A stretch of DNA of 7,530 bases from Bacteroidia bacterium (lineage in GTDB: Bacteria > Bacteroidota > Bacteroidia > NS11-12g > UBA955): positions 1-7,530 of the forward strand of contig JALQWO010000083.1 of the NCBI GenBank assembly GCA_023258655.1, read 5' to 3'. Made by a program: the position numbers and the translations under genes. Position 1 is the stretch's first letter. Each line of letters starts with the position of its first letter. The notes under the pieces were generated by a model. The model worked only from the letters and a program-made list of their open reading frames with translations. It was not told the origin of the DNA and searched no databases. This document shows, in pieces, positions 1-6,358 of the stretch.

Positions 1-1
1 T

Positions 2-688
2 CAAATCGACTACCATCCGCCAACAAACCCACCCCGTTCTGCGTCCAGTCCAGGTGCAACAAAAACTACTGAGTCCACCCACAAATCAGACCATGAAACA
101 TGGAACATAAAGAGTCTCCCAACCCATGATTTACACATGAAAGGTGGCCCAGCTTGGGGGTGCTACGGGCTAACCACCTACCAAATGACCAAAGGTATCG
201 CCGTTGGTGGCAATTATGCCCAACCCTCGTTTCTCGGGGACTCCAGCGGTGCGATTGCCGCCTATACCAACGACATTTTGGGCCCATGGAAAGCAGCTGC
301 CACACCCCCTTACGGATACCGCAGTGGCGTTTGTGTCAGCGCGGGTATCAACAAAGACACCCTCTTCCAACTCTTTTTCAGAGATCAAAACAACCTCTGT
401 GAGACTTTTTACAAGGCACATGGTGAATTCCCCCACAATTTTTTCTATCAAACAAACCACACAAAAGAAATTCCCCTCACCATTTGCACCGGCACCTCTG
501 GAACCGACATTTCCTTCGATGGAGGTATTCACTGGCTGCAATTATCCAAAGAAAGGGGATTCAACGCCTGTGCTTGGAGCTGTGACCGCCTTATTCTTGC
601 AGGGAACTTGGGCAAAGTCCATTCGATTTCTATTCGCGAAATTTCCGAGATGTTTCAGCATCTCAATCCCTCTTCCCCGAGCCGGTGA
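2..688 (+). CDS. YCF48/Asp-box beta-propeller protein, C-terminal part (5' end outside window)
   Basis: The frame is open from the left edge to a TGA at 686-688, giving 228 residues with no N-terminus. Fragment numbering starts at base 2. One good Asp-box is visible, SFDGGIHW at about 171-178, with two degenerate copies: SDHETW at about 29-34 and TNDILGPW at about 89-96. Between them are GIAVGGNYA and PPYGYRSGV, which I recognise from Bacteroidota proteins usually annotated as YCF48-like, BNR-repeat or 'oxidoreductase'. These are beta-propellers, often exported, and their real role is generally unknown. The segment from about 112 to 160, between GYRSGV and TGTSGTDIS, is longer than I expect for the family. 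An internal ATG at 137 is not the start, because propeller-like sequence continues upstream of it. The last 26 bp overlap the 3' end of the convergent GT-C gene. The reading frame is secure; the family call is from remembered motifs and no enzymatic function is claimed. Confidence 0.8.
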   Translation, partial: QIDYHPPTNPPRSASSPGATKTTESTHKSDHETWNIKSLPTHDLHMKGGPAWGCYGLTTYQMTKGIAVGGNYAQPSFLGDSSGAIAAYTNDILGPWKAAATPPYGYRSGVCVSAGINKDTLFQLFFRDQNNLCETFYKAHGEFPHNFFYQTNHTKEIPLTICTGTSGTDISFDGGIHWLQLSKERGFNACAWSCDRLILAGNLGKVHSISIREISEMFQHLNPSSPSR

Positions 689-2231
689 GTGATCCTTTAT
701 TTGGAGGAACCTCAAAAACCACAAACTCCGCGTTTTCAAAAGCAATGGGTAACACCGGTTTTTCTGCTCTGCCCAGCTTCAGCACCCAATAATCAATTTG
801 ATTCTCCCGAAGTTTCTGGATAGCCTCATTCAATCCCCTCGAGGCCGATACCATCTCATCCCCCTGGGTATTTTTACCATAATCTGTCGCGATTTTATAC
901 GTCTCAACCCCCGTAACATATCGCATCAGACGCGGCTTATGAAATGAAATTCGGCGATCAATTGGCACCTTACTCTGTACAAAATCGTAAACCCCCTGCA
1001 TATCCTTCGAAAACGCTTGATTTGTATCCAATATTGTATAGAATACGGACGTCATTATCCCTTGGAACAAAACCACCCCAACAACTAATCCCACAGCAAA
1101 TTGGGTATTTCTGAAGATTCGCGGGATCCAATTCTGTCGAATCAACCAAGGAAATCCATGATTTGTCCAAGTTGATCCCAACCCAGCAACAAAAAAGACC
1201 ATCAAAAATGGCAACAATGGAAACAAAAACCGCATCCCTTGAACCGACGGCCAAATGACATACAGTCCAAAATTCAACATGACAAACACACCAATGGCCC
1301 ATTTTTCGGCATTGTGTTTCCTGAAGCCCACAACAACCAAAATCCAAAACGCCAAAACCGCCAACCACAACAAGGGATGGAACAACTTCATGATTGTTGC
1401 GATATGCCAATATGGATAACTCCCTGCCATTTCTACATAAACACCCAAATTGTGCACAATAGTTTTGGCATCAATCTCCTTGAGCAATTGCCAATGATTC
1501 GATCCATTGCCCGCATCGGCATACAATGCAAACAAACCCGCCATCGTACCCATCATCAGCGAAACCACCCGATTTTCCACTTTTCCTGTTTTTTTGTATT
1601 CTACCCATTCAGAAACAAACCATGCCCCCACCAAAAAAACACCATTACTCCGCGTGGCTGAAGCCACAAACACCAACAAAGACAAGGTGAGTGCGCGGGA
1701 CAACCATCCCTTGAAATGGGTATTCAAGGCATAAAAGAACAAAATTACCAACGCCGTAAACCACAAATCAGAATTCAACCGATCTGCGGCTTCCCAAATT
1801 TTGGGGTGCCATGCAATCAATACAAATCCGAGGAATATCTTGCCCCAATGTCCTTCAAAAACCCCATTCAACCAACGCAAATACGCCAACAAACCCAACA
1901 AAAAAACACCATAATTGGCCCATTTAAGACAATACAATAGATGCAAATCTTGCAGTCCAAACAGCCCGAATAGGCGCATGAAGAAACTCAGAAACAAAGG
2001 AAAGCCCTGTGGGTACAAATATGGCCCCAGTAAACCCTCCGACGTATCCATGCAAACTTTATTCGTAGCATAAAGAGCATCCATACCACCACCAATCCAA
2101 CACTGTGCTTGGTTTAAATACATGGCAAAATCATCACCCCACTCATGGCCCATGTCCATGCACAAACCTCCCCCCACCAAAGCCACCAACAAAACAATGA
2201 TCCATTGATACTTATACAACTGTTGGTTCAT
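663..2231 (-). CDS. Multi-spanning GT-C type glycosyltransferase (GT39/ArnT-like)
   Basis: 522 residues, ATG start, TGA stop. The hydrophobicity pattern is that of a polytopic inner-membrane protein: a first helix at about 9-25, then many segments (about 107-118, 131-141, 157-170, 180-205, 222-238, 284-302, 311-327, 336-352, 378-395), and a soluble C-terminal part from about 403. Just after the first helix is GDDFAMYLNQA (32-42), whose paired aspartates D33/D34 sit in the first periplasmic loop. This is where GT-C enzymes such as PMT and ArnT keep their catalytic acidic residues. QGMRFLFPLLPF (331-342) resembles the Arg/Pro-rich stretch seen in related bacterial proteins. Such enzymes transfer a sugar from a polyprenyl-phosphate donor to protein, lipid or glycan on the outer face of the membrane. 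The gene lies 27 bp after the GT2 gene, which could supply that donor, so the two are probably co-transcribed. There is no Shine-Dalgarno sequence before the ATG. The substrate cannot be read from sequence; an O-antigen-polymerase-like or uncharacterised membrane protein is less likely because of the DD motif. Confidence 0.85.
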   Translation of the reverse strand: MNQQLYKYQWIIVLLVALVGGGLCMDMGHEWGDDFAMYLNQAQCWIGGGMDALYATNKVCMDTSEGLLGPYLYPQGFPLFLSFFMRLFGLFGLQDLHLLYCLKWANYGVFLLGLLAYLRWLNGVFEGHWGKIFLGFVLIAWHPKIWEAADRLNSDLWFTALVILFFYALNTHFKGWLSRALTLSLLVFVASATRSNGVFLVGAWFVSEWVEYKKTGKVENRVVSLMMGTMAGLFALYADAGNGSNHWQLLKEIDAKTIVHNLGVYVEMAGSYPYWHIATIMKLFHPLLWLAVLAFWILVVVGFRKHNAEKWAIGVFVMLNFGLYVIWPSVQGMRFLFPLLPFLMVFFVAGLGSTWTNHGFPWLIRQNWIPRIFRNTQFAVGLVVGVVLFQGIMTSVFYTILDTNQAFSKDMQGVYDFVQSKVPIDRRISFHKPRLMRYVTGVETYKIATDYGKNTQGDEMVSASRGLNEAIQKLRENQIDYWVLKLGRAEKPVLPIAFENAEFVVFEVPPNKGSLTGSGKRD

Positions 2232-2258
2232 CGTTTGCCCATTAAATTAACCGTCACA

Positions 2259-3062
2259 TTACAGTATCGCCCACGCCATGATACCCACATATCCTCCCAC
2301 GACGATGGCAGCCGCAATAACCAACAAAAGCAAATACTTGAGGGCTTTTTTAACGTTATATTTCAAAATGCAGTAAATCGCCCGGAAGCCGTCTTTCCAA
2401 CCAATCTTCTTCCCTTCCTCAAAGGTTCTTCCATAGTAACTAATGCCAACCTCATAGATTCTCACACCGGGAATCCTCGCAATTTTGGCCGTGACCTCAG
2501 GTTCAAAACCAAATCGTTTCTCTTGTAAGTCAAGGGCCTGAATCATCTCCGTACGGAACATCTTATAACACGTTTCCATGTCGGTGAGATTCAAATTCGT
2601 CAACATATTGCTCAAGAATGTCAGGAATTTGTTTCCGATGCTGTGCCAGAAAAATAAAATTCTGTGTGGTTTTCCACCCATGAATCGACTACCAAATACT
2701 ACATCTGCGAAACCATCCGTGATCGGCTTCAACAAAACATTAAACTCATTGGGATCGTACTCCAAATCGGCATCCTGAATCACCAAAACATCCCCCGTAG
2801 CCTTTTTAATGCCGGTGTGCAAAGCAGCACCCTTTCCTTTGTTTACCTCATGATGAAACAATTGCAAACCCATATCTGGATGCGCCGCTGAGTAATCACT
2901 CAACACCACGGCTGTATCGTCGGTGCTGCAATCATTCACCACAATCACTTCCTTTTGAATTCCCGCTATCAATTGTACAGCAGCCACCTTATTCAAGATA
3001 TGATGAATGGTTTTGGCCTCATTGTAGGCAGGAATCACAATGGATAGTTTCTTGATGCTCAT
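2259..3062 (-). CDS. Family 2 glycosyltransferase, DPM1-like (polyprenyl-phosphate sugar synthase)
   Basis: 267 residues, ATG start, TAA stop. The N-terminus has the GT-A/GT2 pattern: LSIVIPAYNEAKTI (6-19), the nucleotide-binding VVNDCSTDDT (41-50), NKGKGAALHTG (74-84) and the metal-binding DAD at 97-99 in QDADLEYDP. FGSRFMGG (123-130), TDMETCYKMFR (160-170) and YGRTFEEGKKIGWKDG (210-225) are typical of the DPM1/polyprenyl-phosphate glycosyltransferase subgroup. These move a hexose from a nucleotide sugar to dolichyl or undecaprenyl phosphate on the cytoplasmic side. Residues about 242-264 form one hydrophobic helix after a basic KKALKY stretch, which would anchor the C-terminus in the membrane. 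The next gene on the same strand is a GT-C transferase 27 bp downstream, so a donor-maker/donor-user pair is the natural reading. A TAnnTTTG element lies 11 bp before the ATG. The sugar and the exact lipid carrier are not determined. Confidence 0.9.
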   Translation of the reverse strand: MSIKKLSIVIPAYNEAKTIHHILNKVAAVQLIAGIQKEVIVVNDCSTDDTAVVLSDYSAAHPDMGLQLFHHEVNKGKGAALHTGIKKATGDVLVIQDADLEYDPNEFNVLLKPITDGFADVVFGSRFMGGKPHRILFFWHSIGNKFLTFLSNMLTNLNLTDMETCYKMFRTEMIQALDLQEKRFGFEPEVTAKIARIPGVRIYEVGISYYGRTFEEGKKIGWKDGFRAIYCILKYNVKKALKYLLLLVIAAAIVVGGYVGIMAWAIL

Positions 3063-3073
3063 GACGGGATGGA

Positions 3074-3081
3074 CAAAATTA
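3074..3081 (-). promoter_or_regulatory. Bacteroidota -7 promoter element for the GT2/GT-C pair
   Basis: On the minus strand these bases read TAATTTTG, an exact match to the Bacteroidota TAnnTTTG consensus, and 11 bp separate it from the GT2 ATG. I see no clear TTG at the usual distance upstream, so the -33 element is missing or weak. If it is used, the transcript would carry only a few bases of leader, which fits the lack of a Shine-Dalgarno sequence. Confidence 0.5.
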
Positions 3082-3082
3082 A

Positions 3083-3109
3083 CGCATCCAACCTAAAATT
3101 GGGATGGCG
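3083..3109. repeat. Imperfect inverted repeat beside the GT2 promoter motif
   Basis: The arms CGCATCCAA (3083-3091) and TTGGGATGGCG (3099-3109) pair over nine base pairs, with single unpaired G bases at 3101 and 3107 and a 7-base loop (3092-3098). It begins one base upstream of the GT2 -7 element, where the spacer and -33 region of that promoter would lie. It could be an operator or a structured RNA, or it could be chance; nothing else in the sequence decides this. Confidence 0.3.
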
Positions 3110-3171
3110 TTGGTGATTTTTACAACAGGGAAATACTTTGTGGCGTTTTTCGCCAATCCAGAGGCCTTCGC

Positions 3172-3202
3172 TTGCATTCCCTTTTGACATCGATAAACTT
3201 TG
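3172..3202 (+). promoter_or_regulatory. Possible promoter for the DUF2851-led operon
   Basis: A TTG at 3172-3174 is followed after 19 bases by TAAACTTTG at 3194-3202. This resembles the Bacteroidota TTG / TAnnTTTG pair but has three bases rather than two between TA and TTTG. The motif ends 4 bp before the GTG start, so transcription would begin at or next to the start codon. A similar inexact TAcTTTG lies upstream at 3134-3140. The call rests on position as much as on match quality. Confidence 0.35.
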
Positions 3203-3206
3203 TGCT

Positions 3207-4493
3207 GTGAAAGAGATCGGACTGCAGCATATTTGGGCCAAACAAGCCTTTTATCCCCAAAACCTTCAAACGGAATCGGGCAAACCCATAGAGATTATCT
3301 ATCGGGGCGATTGGAACCACCAAAATGGCCCCGACTTCCTTCATGCAGCCATATCAATCGCGGGCATCACACTGCATGGAGCCATAGAAATTCACACAAA
3401 ATCGTCCGATTGGTTCGCCCACGGGCATAACACCGATCCTCGATACAATCAGACCATACTCCATGTTGTATTCGACAACAACAAACCCTGTCACTTGGAA
3501 AATGGACAATCGCTTGAATGCCTTTCTTTGAGAAATCGAATCGACATCGGCAGCATCCAAGAAAACGAGGCACCAACACCTTTGCCCTGCTCGCCCTTGC
3601 TGTCGCTTTGTACCGAAACCATTAAAAATGAGCAGTTGGAAATTGCTTTGACAAAACGCATCCATGAAAAAACCTCTCGCGTACTTTCTTTGTTACAAAC
3701 TCACAATGGTGATTGGTGGTACACTGGACTTGAGATGATATTGTGTGCTTGGTTGGGCAAAGGCAATCTGTCTGCCGCCCAGTTACTGGCCCAACATCTG
3801 CACAAATCTTTCATCATGCGCAACCGAAATCCAACCACACTGATGTCCTATTTGTTTGGTCAAGCCGGGTGGTTGAGCGACAACAACTTACTCACCGACG
3901 ACTATGCAATCGATTTGCGGGACCGATACAATTATCTGCGCATCAAACACCAATTTGAACCTTGCTTCCCTTTGTGGAATAACCGACAACTGCGACCGAG
4001 CGCTTTACCACAAATCCGATTGGCGCAACTGTCCGCCTGGTTATCTGCCTGCAACGGCGACCTACAATCCTTTTTTTCGCCTGCGGTTGAATCATTGGAA
4101 GATTGGATAACGCATTTCACGGCGGAGGCTGACAACTATTGGGAAACCCATTATTGCTTGGGAAAAACCAGTGCCCCTCATCATTATCAAAATGGGAAAG
4201 AGCATGCCATTCAAGTAATCACCAATGGATTGATTCCATTTTTATTTGCTTTTGGCATTGAAACACACAAACCCAAACACAGTGCTTTGGCCATGGAATT
4301 ACTCTCTCAACTTCCACCGGAAAACAACCGCATCATCAGAGAAATGGGGGATTTGCGGATCCAAAATAGCAGCGCAAAATGGAGTCAGGCGATCATCGGA
4401 CAGCACCATGCCTATTGCAATATCAAAAATTGCAAGCACTGCGGTATTGGAAGACACTTATTAAACTTGCCATTCATGGGAGGCAGCCCTTAA
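3207..4493 (+). CDS. DUF2851 family protein, function unknown
   Basis: 428 residues from a GTG start. I chose the GTG because KEIGLQHIWAKQAF matches the usual N-terminus of the family (a short polar start, then LxxIWxxQxF). Frame-open sequence reaches back to a TTG at 3138 but shows no family similarity. Conserved blocks are GPDF (41-44), GAIEIHTKSSDWFAHGH (58-74) and ILHVVFD (84-90). The C-terminus has a Cys cluster, YCNIKNCKHCGIGRHLL, with C404, C409 and C412. DUF2851 proteins are common in Bacteroidota and have no established function that I know of. The spacing of D43, E61 and H63 recalls metal-dependent nuclease folds, but that is speculation. No signal peptide or membrane segment is visible, so it is probably cytoplasmic. 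It heads a run of four same-strand genes, with lhgO starting 17 bp later. Family identity is confident; the start is moderately so. Confidence 0.88.
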   Translation: MKEIGLQHIWAKQAFYPQNLQTESGKPIEIIYRGDWNHQNGPDFLHAAISIAGITLHGAIEIHTKSSDWFAHGHNTDPRYNQTILHVVFDNNKPCHLENGQSLECLSLRNRIDIGSIQENEAPTPLPCSPLLSLCTETIKNEQLEIALTKRIHEKTSRVLSLLQTHNGDWWYTGLEMILCAWLGKGNLSAAQLLAQHLHKSFIMRNRNPTTLMSYLFGQAGWLSDNNLLTDDYAIDLRDRYNYLRIKHQFEPCFPLWNNRQLRPSALPQIRLAQLSAWLSACNGDLQSFFSPAVESLEDWITHFTAEADNYWETHYCLGKTSAPHHYQNGKEHAIQVITNGLIPFLFAFGIETHKPKHSALAMELLSQLPPENNRIIREMGDLRIQNSSAKWSQAIIGQHHAYCNIKNCKHCGIGRHLLNLPFMGGSP

Positions 4494-4498
4494 CTTTG
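4467..4498 (+). promoter_or_regulatory. Candidate Bacteroidota promoter for lhgO
   Basis: TAACTTTG at 4491-4498 is an exact TAnnTTTG match, and its TAA is the stop codon of the DUF2851 gene. A TTG at 4467-4469 lies 21 bases upstream, within the spacing normal for a -33 element. The motif ends 12 bp before the lhgO ATG, so the mRNA leader would be very short. It could give lhgO and the genes after it expression independent of the upstream gene. Confidence 0.5.
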
Positions 4499-4510
4499 TA
4501 TTACCGATTC

Positions 4511-5713
4511 ATGAAAACAGACGTATTGATCATAGGTGGAGGAATAGTTGGTCTTTCTACAGGATACCAATTGCTCAAATTGAATGACAACCTAAAAGTA
4601 ACCATCTTGGAAAAGGAAGACCGGGTTGCGAAACATCAAACAGGCAACAACAGTGGTGTGATTCACTCCGGTATCTATTACAAACCCGGCAGTTTGAAGG
4701 CCCAAAATTGTCTGCGGGGCTATGACATGTTGCTGGATTTTTGCAAGGCAGAAAATATCGATTACGAACTCTGTGGGAAGGTTATCGTAGCCATCAAACC
4801 GGAAGAAATTGCGGGGTTGGAGGCACTGTATCAGAGAGGCATCCAAAATGGCTTGTCGGGGCTTCGGTTTTTGAATCAAGAAGAAATCAAACAATATGAA
4901 CCTCATTGCAGCGGAATCAAGGGGGTTTTTGTCCCCCAGACCGGCATTGTGGATTACAAATCCGTGGCTGCAAAATTGGCCGATAAAATACAGTCCCATC
5001 CCAACGGTGAAATATTGACCTCCGTGAAAATTGAAGCCATAGTTCCAGGAAATCATGGCGCAGTGATTCACACTGCTACGGAACGCTTCGAAGCCACAAT
5101 GGTCATCAACTGTGCGGGTTTATACTGCGACAAAGTTGCTGCCATGGCGGGCGAAAAATTGAACATGAAAATCATCCCATTCCGTGGGGAGTATTATAGC
5201 ATCAAACCGGAGAAAGCCCATTTGGTGAGGAATTTGATTTATCCTGTACCCGATCCAAACTTCCCGTTTTTGGGGGTACACTTTACCCGCAGAATCAGCG
5301 GTGAAATTGAGGCGGGACCCAATGCAGTATTTGCCTTCCAACGGGAGGGATACAAAAAAACCGATTTCAAATGGAGTGAGTTTTGGGAGAGTGTATCGTT
5401 TGGAGGGTTTCGAAAAGTTGCAAGCAAATATTGGAAAACGGGCTTGGGCGAATACCATCGCTCTTTCTTCAAACCAGCTTTCGTGAAAGCCCTGCAACAG
5501 TTGGTGCCAGAGATCCAAGAAGATGATTTGGAACCTGCAGGTGCGGGCGTACGTGCACAAGCCTGCGACAAAGATGGCGGACTCATCGATGACTTCTACA
5601 TCCAAGAAACATCTGCTTTCATTCATGTATTGAATGCGCCCAGTCCTGCCGCAACCAGTTCCCTGTCTATTGGACTAGAGGTTGCCGAACGCGCGCTGAA
5701 AAAACTGTCGTAA
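4511..5713 (+). CDS. lhgO: L-2-hydroxyglutarate oxidase/dehydrogenase (FAD-dependent)
   Basis: 400 residues, the usual LhgO length. It oxidises L-2-hydroxyglutarate to 2-oxoglutarate with FAD; in E. coli the electrons go to the membrane quinone pool. The N-terminus has the Rossmann FAD motif VLIIGGGIVGLS (5-16) and the ribose-binding acidic residue E34 in ILEKED. The family signature HQTGNNSGVIHSGIYY (42-57) follows, with its histidine near the flavin. MVINCAGLY is the second FAD contact. The C-terminal AGAGVRAQACDKDG (343-356) and NAPSPAATSSLSIG (375-388) close the flavin site. The ATG at 4511 is chosen because the FAD motif then starts at residue 5; open frame upstream to 4379 lies inside the DUF2851 gene. 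It is 17 bp after DUF2851 and 9 bp before the SprT gene, so probably in an operon, perhaps with its own promoter. Its role is metabolite repair: it removes L-2-hydroxyglutarate made by side reactions of malate or lactate dehydrogenases. The identification is strong. Confidence 0.95.
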   Translation: MKTDVLIIGGGIVGLSTGYQLLKLNDNLKVTILEKEDRVAKHQTGNNSGVIHSGIYYKPGSLKAQNCLRGYDMLLDFCKAENIDYELCGKVIVAIKPEEIAGLEALYQRGIQNGLSGLRFLNQEEIKQYEPHCSGIKGVFVPQTGIVDYKSVAAKLADKIQSHPNGEILTSVKIEAIVPGNHGAVIHTATERFEATMVINCAGLYCDKVAAMAGEKLNMKIIPFRGEYYSIKPEKAHLVRNLIYPVPDPNFPFLGVHFTRRISGEIEAGPNAVFAFQREGYKKTDFKWSEFWESVSFGGFRKVASKYWKTGLGEYHRSFFKPAFVKALQQLVPEIQEDDLEPAGAGVRAQACDKDGGLIDDFYIQETSAFIHVLNAPSPAATSSLSIGLEVAERALKKLS

Positions 5714-5722
5714 TTTGCTCCG

Positions 5723-6343
5723 ATGAACAAAGAGCAACTCATACCTGTATTGAGGAAGTACTTACCTGCAGGGAGTGAGTTGTACGCGGCGGATTTGATG
5801 GAAAAGCACAAAATCCAGCTTCGCATCAAAAATCCGCGCCTGACCAAACTCGGCGATTACCGTCCGCCCACCGCCGAAAACAGCCATAGGATCTCCATCA
5901 ATCGCGATTTAAATCCTTTCGCCTTTCTCATTACTTTCATGCATGAGGTGGCCCATTTGCTCAATTTTGAACATGCGGGTCCGCGTGTACCACCCCATGG
6001 TGTGGAGTGGAAGCGAGAATTTCAGGGGGTAAGCCAGCCCATTGTGCAACAGAATTTATTACCTGCCGACGTCCATTCGGCCTTGAACCGATATCTCAAA
6101 AATCCCAAAGCCAGCAGTTGTACAGATGCCCAATTGGTCAGAACACTGAGAAAATACGATATCCAATCGGAATGGGTATTGGTAGAGGAAATTCCGATGG
6201 GGTTGGGCTTTGAAACCCAGGATGGACGGAAATTCAAAAAGTTGGAAAAGATGCGCACCCGTTTTCGTTGTACAGAAATGCGAACAGGAAAAATCTATCT
6301 GGTGCCCGGTTTGATGCAATGCAAACCCATATTAAATCAGTAA
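5723..6343 (+). CDS. SprT-like zinc metalloprotease domain protein
   Basis: 206 residues. The zinc site is clear: HEVAH at 74-78 (H74, E75, H78) in a helix, then the third ligand candidate H92 in PHGVEWKREF (91-100), as in SprT/SPRTN domains. The flanking YRPPTAENSHRISINRDLN (46-64) and FLITFMHEVAHLL (68-80) are typical of the Bacteroidota versions. The C-terminal part (about 150-206) has FETQDGRKFKKLEKMRTRF, then CTEMRTGKIYLV. It looks like a small beta-rich domain and not the four-Cys zinc ribbon of other SprT proteins; only C133, C183 and C200 are present. Eukaryotic SPRTN cuts DNA-protein crosslinks. The bacterial role is not settled, and I do not claim it here. No signal peptide is seen, so the protein is probably cytoplasmic. 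It starts 9 bp after the lhgO stop and ends 15 bp before the transporter gene. No Shine-Dalgarno sequence precedes the ATG. Confidence 0.88.
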   Translation: MNKEQLIPVLRKYLPAGSELYAADLMEKHKIQLRIKNPRLTKLGDYRPPTAENSHRISINRDLNPFAFLITFMHEVAHLLNFEHAGPRVPPHGVEWKREFQGVSQPIVQQNLLPADVHSALNRYLKNPKASSCTDAQLVRTLRKYDIQSEWVLVEEIPMGLGFETQDGRKFKKLEKMRTRFRCTEMRTGKIYLVPGLMQCKPILNQ

Positions 6344-6358
6344 TTTGCACCTTTTATT

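Noticed and set aside
2..136. Possible frameshift in the propeller gene, as the first 45 codons are rich in Pro, Ser and Thr
   Set aside because: The frame has no stop, and GATKTTESTHKSDHETW fits the strand and Asp-box layout expected before the clear propeller region. The other two forward frames stop within about 110 bp.
170..541. Minus-strand open frame of 123 codons, and a plus-strand frame at 204-692
   Set aside because: Both lie within the propeller coding region, whose frame has Asp-box motifs; neither alternative has any.
3141..3155. TGGCG-TTTTT-CGCCA hairpin in the divergent spacer
   Set aside because: A five-base stem without a following T run; too short to call a terminator or operator on its own.
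4379..4510. N-terminal extension of LhgO by 44 residues
   Set aside because: It overlaps the end of the DUF2851 gene in another frame, and the FAD-binding motif begins at residue 5 when ATG 4511 is used, as is normal for LhgO.
4592..5071. Minus-strand open frame of 159 codons antisense to lhgO
   Set aside because: It lies wholly inside a strongly identified gene, shows no recognisable motif and looks like a codon-bias shadow.
5120..5626. Minus-strand open frame of 168 codons antisense to lhgO
   Set aside because: Same reason: it is fully covered by conserved lhgO coding sequence and has no recognisable domain.
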